Source: Pedobacter hartonius
Lineage (GTDB): Bacteria; Bacteroidota; Bacteroidia; Sphingobacteriales; Sphingobacteriaceae
Assembly (NCBI RefSeq): GCF_900107535.1
Contig: NZ_FNRA01000009.1
Span: 1 to 64,000 of the forward strand
DNA length: 64,000 bases
Reading direction: 5' to 3'
Both the position numbers and the translations under genes were made by a program. The notes below the pieces were generated by a model. The model ran no database searches. It saw nothing but the letters and a program-made list of their open reading frames with translations, and was not told the origin of the DNA. Each line of letters begins with the position of its first letter. Position 1 is the first letter of the stretch. Below, one piece after another: positions 59,446-64,000 of the stretch.

Positions 59446-60012
59446 TCAGCTATTATTTAAGGCAAAATCCAGTTTTTTCAACGCAATTGCAAGCTGGGCA
59501 AAAACTGTTTTATTGGAAAGGCCCAGAATGGATGCCACCTCATTACAGGAAAGATCATCTTCTTTGACCATCTTGAAAATGAGCTTACACCTGTCTGGCA
59601 ATTCATTCACTGCTTTTAATACATGATTGGATAACTCTTTAGAGATCAGTAGTTGTGAAGGATCTACCGACAAATGAAAATAATAGGCATCAATTAATTT
59701 CTGTTCATTATTTTTTTTTGACGATACACTCCGCAAATGGTTCAGGCATGTGTTTTTGATCGATGTATACAGATAAACCTGTGTATTTCTGATTTCGCCA
59801 AGATTTTTGCGCCCAGTCCACAGCTTTATCAATACATCGTTCACAATTTCTTCTGCCGCCTCCCCGTCCTCTACAAAGGAACAGGCAAATTGATACAGCT
59901 TATATATATACTGTTTATACAATTCATTAAAGGCAGATTCGTCTTCGTCAACATGAATACGCCTGATCAGGTCTTGTATACTCAAATCTTTTTGATGATT
60001 AATATCAATCAA
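59446..60012 (-). CDS. ECF RNA polymerase sigma factor of PUL 2
   Basis: The 188-aa protein has region 2 (FNELYKQYIYKLYQFACSFV and EEIVNDVLIKLWTGRKNL) and region 4 (ELPDRCKLIFKMVKEDDL, EVASILGLSNKTVFAQLAIA). It heads PUL 2 with FecR and SusC downstream and should activate that operon. Its start MIDINHQKDLSIQDLIRRIH is of normal length. It lies 209 bp from the fecR gene. Confidence 0.88.
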   Translation of the reverse strand: MIDINHQKDLSIQDLIRRIHVDEDESAFNELYKQYIYKLYQFACSFVEDGEAAEEIVNDVLIKLWTGRKNLGEIRNTQVYLYTSIKNTCLNHLRSVSSKKNNEQKLIDAYYFHLSVDPSQLLISKELSNHVLKAVNELPDRCKLIFKMVKEDDLSCNEVASILGLSNKTVFAQLAIALKKLDFALNNS

Positions 60013-60068
60013 TAATATTAAAAAAAATCGTTTTTATCCGGAAAAAATGAAAATGAAATTTTTGGGAA

Positions 60069-61715
60069 CTACGCAGAAATAGTCCGTACCCAGGAAAGAT
60101 TATAATAGAAGGGAATCCATTGGAAAACGGGATCAACTTCCTTCAACTTATCAAAATATAATAAAAGTTGGTCATCATTAAGATCGTCACTAATCATTGC
60201 GATATAATTATCAGGTCTCACCAGCAAATAAAGCGTTGTTTTTAACCCTAATAATTCCCATTCCGCGGATAAGGGCAGGTGCAGCACCTTAATAACGGCT
60301 TCCAGTTGCGGAGGAACCAATGGTGGCAGAACCGGATGATCCTGCACCATTCTGGTCTGGTCTTCAACAATTACCAGATGAAATTTTGCTTCGGTTAGCA
60401 AATGATAACAGCTTTGCGTCAGGTCATTTCCCCAAACCATTATATAGGGGAACCTGTCTCCCGCTTTGAACTGGAGTTTCTGATGGCTATCATGAAAAGA
60501 CAAGGGGCTGTCCCTGTAGTTGTACCAGATCTGAGATGCCTTCTTAAAACTCCCTGAGCCTCCAAAGCCTCCTTTTTTCGCCATACGTTTCATCACCAAA
60601 GGAGGCAAATGCAAACGCAGCCAGGAAATCACCGGGTTTCTGCTTGTCAGCAATGCATAAATGCGGTGCGAGTATTTTAGCAGCCATTGGGCAAAGGGAT
60701 ATCTTTCTGTATGGTAGCTATCCAGCAAGCGTTCACCTGCATGCCCCCGCAGCACCAGGGCCATTTTCCAGGCCAGGTTATAGGCCTCCTGCAAGCCGGT
60801 ATTCATCCCCATTCCCCCTGCCGGACTATGCACATGCGCTGCATCTCCTGCCAGAAAACAGTTACCCACGCGAAGCTGGTCCACGCAGCGGTTATTCAAC
60901 TGATAGACCGTGTACCAGTTCACTTGCTCCACTTCCAGCGGAATCTGAATGGTTGACCTGATCATCCTTTCCAGATCGGAAAAAGGGACGTCCTTCCTTC
61001 CCGTAAACTGGGCAGGCAACACACCTGAAATACGGTAACGATGGCCGCCATACATCGGGAAAAATGAAAATAAATTTTTTCTGGATACAGTAGAAACCAG
61101 TTTATTATAGGGTTGATCCCAGGTCACCCGGGCATCTGCCACGAAATAATTATCCCTGTATGTTTTGCCTTTAAACCCGCATTGCAGATACCGCCTCACA
61201 CTACTCCTGCCGCCATCACATGCGATCAGGTATTTTGCCCTTACTGATACTTCTTCTCCGCCGGGGTTCCTGTCCAGCCGGGCTATCACGCCAAGCTTGT
61301 CCTGTTCAAGGCTAACAAAGCTGGTATTCCAAAATACCTCTTTGCCATGCTGCCTGATGGTATCATAAAGAATATTTTCATTGGCCGACTGTTCCAGGGT
61401 GAATGTATAGGGAAAATCTGTAAGGCCCCTGCCTGCTTCATCTACAGACAGATCAACGATGTTCTCGCCATCTATAAAAAGGCGGATATCTTTAAACATC
61501 AGCCCTTTCCTGAAAACGACATCTTCAAGTCCCATCTGTTGGTAGATCTCAAGACTCCTTGCTGTCATCACCATAGCCCTCGATTCTTCTGAAGGATCGG
61601 CTTTATGATCAAAGATCATAAAGCCGATTCCAAAGCGGGCAAGCTGACTTGCGGCCATTAATCCGGTTGGCCATGCACCGATAATGATCACTTCCGTTTC
61701 CAGTATATTTTTCAA
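60069..61715 (-). CDS. FAD-dependent monooxygenase (PheA/TfdB type) with an altered FAD motif
   Basis: The 548-aa protein has an FAD-binding domain (VIIIGAWPTGLMAASQL), the DG motif YLIACDGGRSSVRRYL and the GD motif FLAGDAAHVHSPAGGMGMNT, followed by a thioredoxin-like C-terminal domain. This is the aromatic hydroxylase/Tet(X)-like flavoprotein fold, and it would hydroxylate a phenolic or polyketide-like compound with NAD(P)H. The canonical GxGPxG reads GAWPTG: the second Gly is Trp (codon TGG). That could disturb FAD binding. No signal peptide. It has no obvious operon partner. Confidence 0.85.
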   Translation of the reverse strand: MKNILETEVIIIGAWPTGLMAASQLARFGIGFMIFDHKADPSEESRAMVMTARSLEIYQQMGLEDVVFRKGLMFKDIRLFIDGENIVDLSVDEAGRGLTDFPYTFTLEQSANENILYDTIRQHGKEVFWNTSFVSLEQDKLGVIARLDRNPGGEEVSVRAKYLIACDGGRSSVRRYLQCGFKGKTYRDNYFVADARVTWDQPYNKLVSTVSRKNLFSFFPMYGGHRYRISGVLPAQFTGRKDVPFSDLERMIRSTIQIPLEVEQVNWYTVYQLNNRCVDQLRVGNCFLAGDAAHVHSPAGGMGMNTGLQEAYNLAWKMALVLRGHAGERLLDSYHTERYPFAQWLLKYSHRIYALLTSRNPVISWLRLHLPPLVMKRMAKKGGFGGSGSFKKASQIWYNYRDSPLSFHDSHQKLQFKAGDRFPYIMVWGNDLTQSCYHLLTEAKFHLVIVEDQTRMVQDHPVLPPLVPPQLEAVIKVLHLPLSAEWELLGLKTTLYLLVRPDNYIAMISDDLNDDQLLLYFDKLKEVDPVFQWIPFYYNLSWVRTISA

Positions 61716-61911
61716 ATGATAAAATTTGCTTGTTATGCTATAATGATATTAACGGAATAATTACACATACAATATCAATGCAAACAAAAACTACAAAAAC
61801 AGATCGTCATAATTAATTAAGGAGCAGATGAGGCATGCACGGGGACATGGCAAAACCAAAAAAGTTTTCCACCTATAACAGAATATTAAAAATTTTATTT
61901 ATACTTGTTTT

Positions 61912-62040
61912 ATGGGCAACGTTAATTCACTCTTATACCAGATCGGTTATCAGCTAGGACACATGGTTATCTACCTGTCGCCTACCATTATTACAATCTC
62001 ATTGATCGCCGTACTTTTACGAAGTTTTAACCGCAAATAA
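61912..62040 (+). CDS. Small single-span membrane protein, 42 aa
   Basis: The frame from ATG 61912 (MGNVNSLLYQIGYQLGHMVI) has one membrane segment (about residues 17-35, ending ITISLIAVLLRS) and a basic end NRK. Small proteins of this shape (short N-terminus, one span, basic tail) are common in Pedobacter-like genomes, but function is unknown. It is shorter than usual gene-finder limits. It is convergent with the gene at 62073 by 32 bp. Confidence 0.45.
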   Translation: MGNVNSLLYQIGYQLGHMVIYLSPTIITISLIAVLLRSFNRK

Positions 62041-62072
62041 TTCCAGCTTAAAAAGCAGCGAATCAACCACGC

Positions 62073-62393
62073 TTAATTATCCTTTCTCGAGGTAAATGAA
62101 TTGATTGTATCTGTTTTCCATTTCAGATACCCTAAACGGTCACAGTGTTTGGCAACTTCAGTTTCAGTACCTGCCGGAGCATCGTTCACAATCCTCCATC
62201 TGATATTATATTTGCTGTTATAGCTGATATAGATCACCACATCACCATATAGCGGTTCCATCACTTCAAGAGGTTTCAATTCTGAAGTTTGCAATTCTTT
62301 GGCTAAACGCTCCAGCCTTTTATTCATCAATGTTGCCAGGGCAGCACCAGGATTGCTTGCCGGATCTATAATAGGGACTACGGTTACGTTCAT
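62073..62393 (-). CDS. Hypothetical cytosolic protein, 106 aa
   Basis: The 106-aa product is soluble, with an N-terminal segment MNVTVVPIIDPASNPGAA, a Lys/Leu-rich helix (MNKRLERLAKELQTSELKPL) and a beta-strand-rich C-terminal half (DVVIYISYNSKYNIRWRIV). No domain is recognised and there is no signal peptide. It has a normal start, codon use and length, so it is probably a real gene of unknown role. Confidence 0.6.
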   Translation of the reverse strand: MNVTVVPIIDPASNPGAALATLMNKRLERLAKELQTSELKPLEVMEPLYGDVVIYISYNSKYNIRWRIVNDAPAGTETEVAKHCDRLGYLKWKTDTINSFTSRKDN

Positions 62394-62617
62394 AAATTAT
62401 AACAGATTCTTTCAGTGTATCACAAAGCAATATTACTATTAATATTAGTAAATATAAAATATATTACTATTTAAATTGACATCAGAAAGTAAAGCTTGTG
62501 TTATGATAAGGTTAATGATTCAGGACACGAAAATAAAAAACGTCTCTACAAAATATGGCCATTCCGATAAGTTGTTAAACTTCCAAAATCATTAAATTGT
62601 AGGATACCATTTTTCAC

Positions 62618-63184
62618 ATGGAATCATGTCTAAATCAATTTAAACCCTATTTGGATCTTCAGTTGACCCTAACGGGAACCCAGTGGGAAGAAATGAAACA
62701 CCTATTCGAACAAGTTTCATTAAAGAAAGAGCGTCAGTTGACAGGTAAAACCGGGGACTTGTTTTATGTCGTCTCAGGTTTTCTGATTGAAAATCAGAAC
62801 TTAGGATTGAAGCACTTTACCATGGTCAGGTTCTTTCAGCAGCATGAGCTGTTCACCTTCCCGAAAAAGATCATGGAAGGCGAAATCATCGCCACCGAAA
62901 ATACGGTACTGCTGAAGATGAGTGTAAAAAAGATATCCGCGTTGCAAAACACCTCCGCTGCATTTTGCGACTTATGGAAAATCGTAAAAAAAGAAGCAGC
63001 AGGAAAATATTACAAAAGACTGGAATTCCTTCAGGGGTTCAAACATCAGCGTTTTGATCACTTCCAAAAGCAGTTTCCAGCGGCGGCGGCCTCCATCAGG
63101 AACATAGACCTTTGCACTTATCTGGATATCAATAAAACTTATTTCAGCACGATAAGAAAGCCAAAGAAAACAAAGATTAAATAG
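62618..63184 (+). CDS. Crp/Fnr-type regulator, cyclic-nucleotide-binding-like domain
   Basis: The 188-aa protein has the Bacteroidota Crp-like layout: an N-terminal helix (FKPYLDLQLTLTGTQWEEMK), a beta-barrel with KERQLTGKTGDLFYVVSGFL and a C-terminal helix-turn-helix (NIDLCTYLDINKTYFSTIRK). The barrel lacks the Arg and Glu that bind cAMP, as usual for this group, so the ligand is unknown. It is a probable transcription regulator with no paired gene in the window. Confidence 0.75.
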   Translation: MESCLNQFKPYLDLQLTLTGTQWEEMKHLFEQVSLKKERQLTGKTGDLFYVVSGFLIENQNLGLKHFTMVRFFQQHELFTFPKKIMEGEIIATENTVLLKMSVKKISALQNTSAAFCDLWKIVKKEAAGKYYKRLEFLQGFKHQRFDHFQKQFPAAAASIRNIDLCTYLDINKTYFSTIRKPKKTKIK

Positions 63185-63388
63185 GTTTGGACTGTATTTC
63201 ACGAGATCAACTCCATGTGAAATCCAAATAAAAATATTTGGATTTCCGAAGCTTCCTGATTGGAATTCAGAATTCATTTTTTCCATTATCTGAACTCCGA
63301 TCTTCGGAATTCCGATCAAATTTTCAAGTCCTGTCAGGTAAATTTATACTATAGATCACCGATAAATTAACCTCTCAGCAGAACAGAA

Positions 63389-64000
63389 ATGGAAGCCATT
63401 TTAACATCTGATTATGAAAACCTGACAAGAATACGTCCTGTCAGGTTAGGAAAATACTACGTTCCCATCCAGCTTCTGAAAACATCTTCCAAGGGAGATG
63501 TGTACGGGGCCGTTTCACTCAGGAATTTCTCTTTCAGCCGATGTATCATCAAACATGGTAATCCGGGTGCACTGCTTGATCAGTACAACCGGGATATGAA
63601 AGATCGACTGCTGTGGCAAAAATCAGTTTTAGAAGATCTTCATGAAAGTGTAGTTACGCCCGGTTACATTGATTATTTCGAGGCGAAAGGACGCAGCTAT
63701 CTGGTGATCGAATATGCAGATGGAACAACGCTGTTTGATGTAGTTAAGAATAGCTATCAGGATAAAACATGGAGGACTCTCCCGCTAAAAGCGAAAAGAA
63801 CGTTGTTGAATTTATTTATAGCAAGCTTAGCCCTTGTTGATAGCGTTCACCACAAAGGATATGTACACCGGGATATTACTGATAGTAATTTTATGCTGTT
63901 GAAGGACGGAAGGCTTTGTATCCTTGATTTTGAATTATCATACGCAGTTGAAAAAAAGACACTTGAACATCCTTTCCTCCTCGGTACGTTTGGGTATGTA
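63389..64000 (+). CDS. Protein kinase-like N-terminus, possible LanC-associated kinase (partial)
   Basis: The frame is open from ATG 63389 to the window edge (204 codons). It has a kinase fold: a Gly-poor N-lobe with SLRNFSFSRCIIKHG (putative Lys), ESVVTPGYIDYFEAKGRSY, the catalytic loop YVHRDITDSNFMLL (His160, Asp162) and DFE (Asp180, Glu182) in place of DFG. This is the pattern of kinase domains in class III/IV lanthionine synthetases and of Bacteroidota proteins with a kinase-LanC architecture. The cyclase, if present, lies past 64000. No precursor peptide gene was recognised nearby. Confidence 0.6.
   Translation, partial: MEAILTSDYENLTRIRPVRLGKYYVPIQLLKTSSKGDVYGAVSLRNFSFSRCIIKHGNPGALLDQYNRDMKDRLLWQKSVLEDLHESVVTPGYIDYFEAKGRSYLVIEYADGTTLFDVVKNSYQDKTWRTLPLKAKRTLLNLFIASLALVDSVHHKGYVHRDITDSNFMLLKDGRLCILDFELSYAVEKKTLEHPFLLGTFGYV

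Noticed and set aside
63422..63446. Inverted repeat CCTGACA...TGTCAGG inside the kinase gene as an operator
   Set aside because: It lies within the coding region and the arms are short; a chance occurrence is more likely.

Overview
The window looks like a chromosomal segment of a Bacteroidota bacterium, most likely a Sphingobacteriaceae member (Pedobacter or Mucilaginibacter type). The evidence is two SusC/SusD polysaccharide-utilisation loci (PULs) each led by an ECF sigma factor and a FecR anti-sigma, TAnnTTTG-type -7 promoter boxes, few Shine-Dalgarno sites, and typical families of the group (DUF2911, GIN/DUF2807 proteins, a Crp-like regulator, a GSII-type glutamine synthetase). No rRNA, tRNA, CRISPR array or intact insertion sequence was seen.

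Layout. 1-4.4 kb is an accessory strip: an IS21-like end abutting a truncated gene, a frameshifted proteasome-like Ntn hydrolase, a decayed lipoprotein gene and a Panacea-domain toxin-antitoxin pair. 4.5-17.4 kb is PUL 1: sigma, FecR, SusC, SusD, GH127-type glycosidase, a DNA/RNA nuclease and a GH92 mannosidase. 17.4-24.8 kb holds the imuA-imuB-dnaE2 mutagenesis cassette between two outward-facing GIN-domain genes. 25-42.9 kb is mixed housekeeping and stress functions: antiporter, an ECF42-like sigma operon with a nonsense codon, OmpH, DUF2911, Usp, sirtuin, glnA, PRC-barrel proteins, superoxide dismutase, DinB and a phosphodiesterase-phosphatase fusion. 43-60 kb is PUL 2 on the minus strand: sigma, FecR, SusC, SusD, GH89, GH35, an HGSNAT/NagX-like acetyltransferase and a GH92 with a LamG-like tail. 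60-64 kb has a flavin monooxygenase, small unknown proteins, a Crp-like regulator and the start of a kinase that may belong to a lanthionine-synthetase-type protein.

How the parts work together. Each PUL has the classic trans-envelope control set (SusC with an N-terminal STN domain, FecR, ECF sigma) and encodes enzymes for host- or fungal-type glycans. PUL 2 pairs alpha-N-acetylglucosaminidase with beta-galactosidase in translationally coupled genes, and also carries a homologue of the acetyltransferase that precedes NAGLU in lysosomal heparan sulphate breakdown.

Most notable signal. The two GIN-domain genes flanking imuABC share one upstream arrangement: two 16-bp sites based on TGTTC-N6-GGACA or its inverse, starting 22 bp apart, and then, exactly 64 bp on, a -24/-12 element resembling a sigma-54 promoter. 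This suggests a dedicated sigma-54 activator controls both genes. A second theme is that many small genes are broken (frameshifts, a nonsense codon, internal deletions) while every large PUL gene is intact. Raw reads are needed to separate true decay from indel errors.
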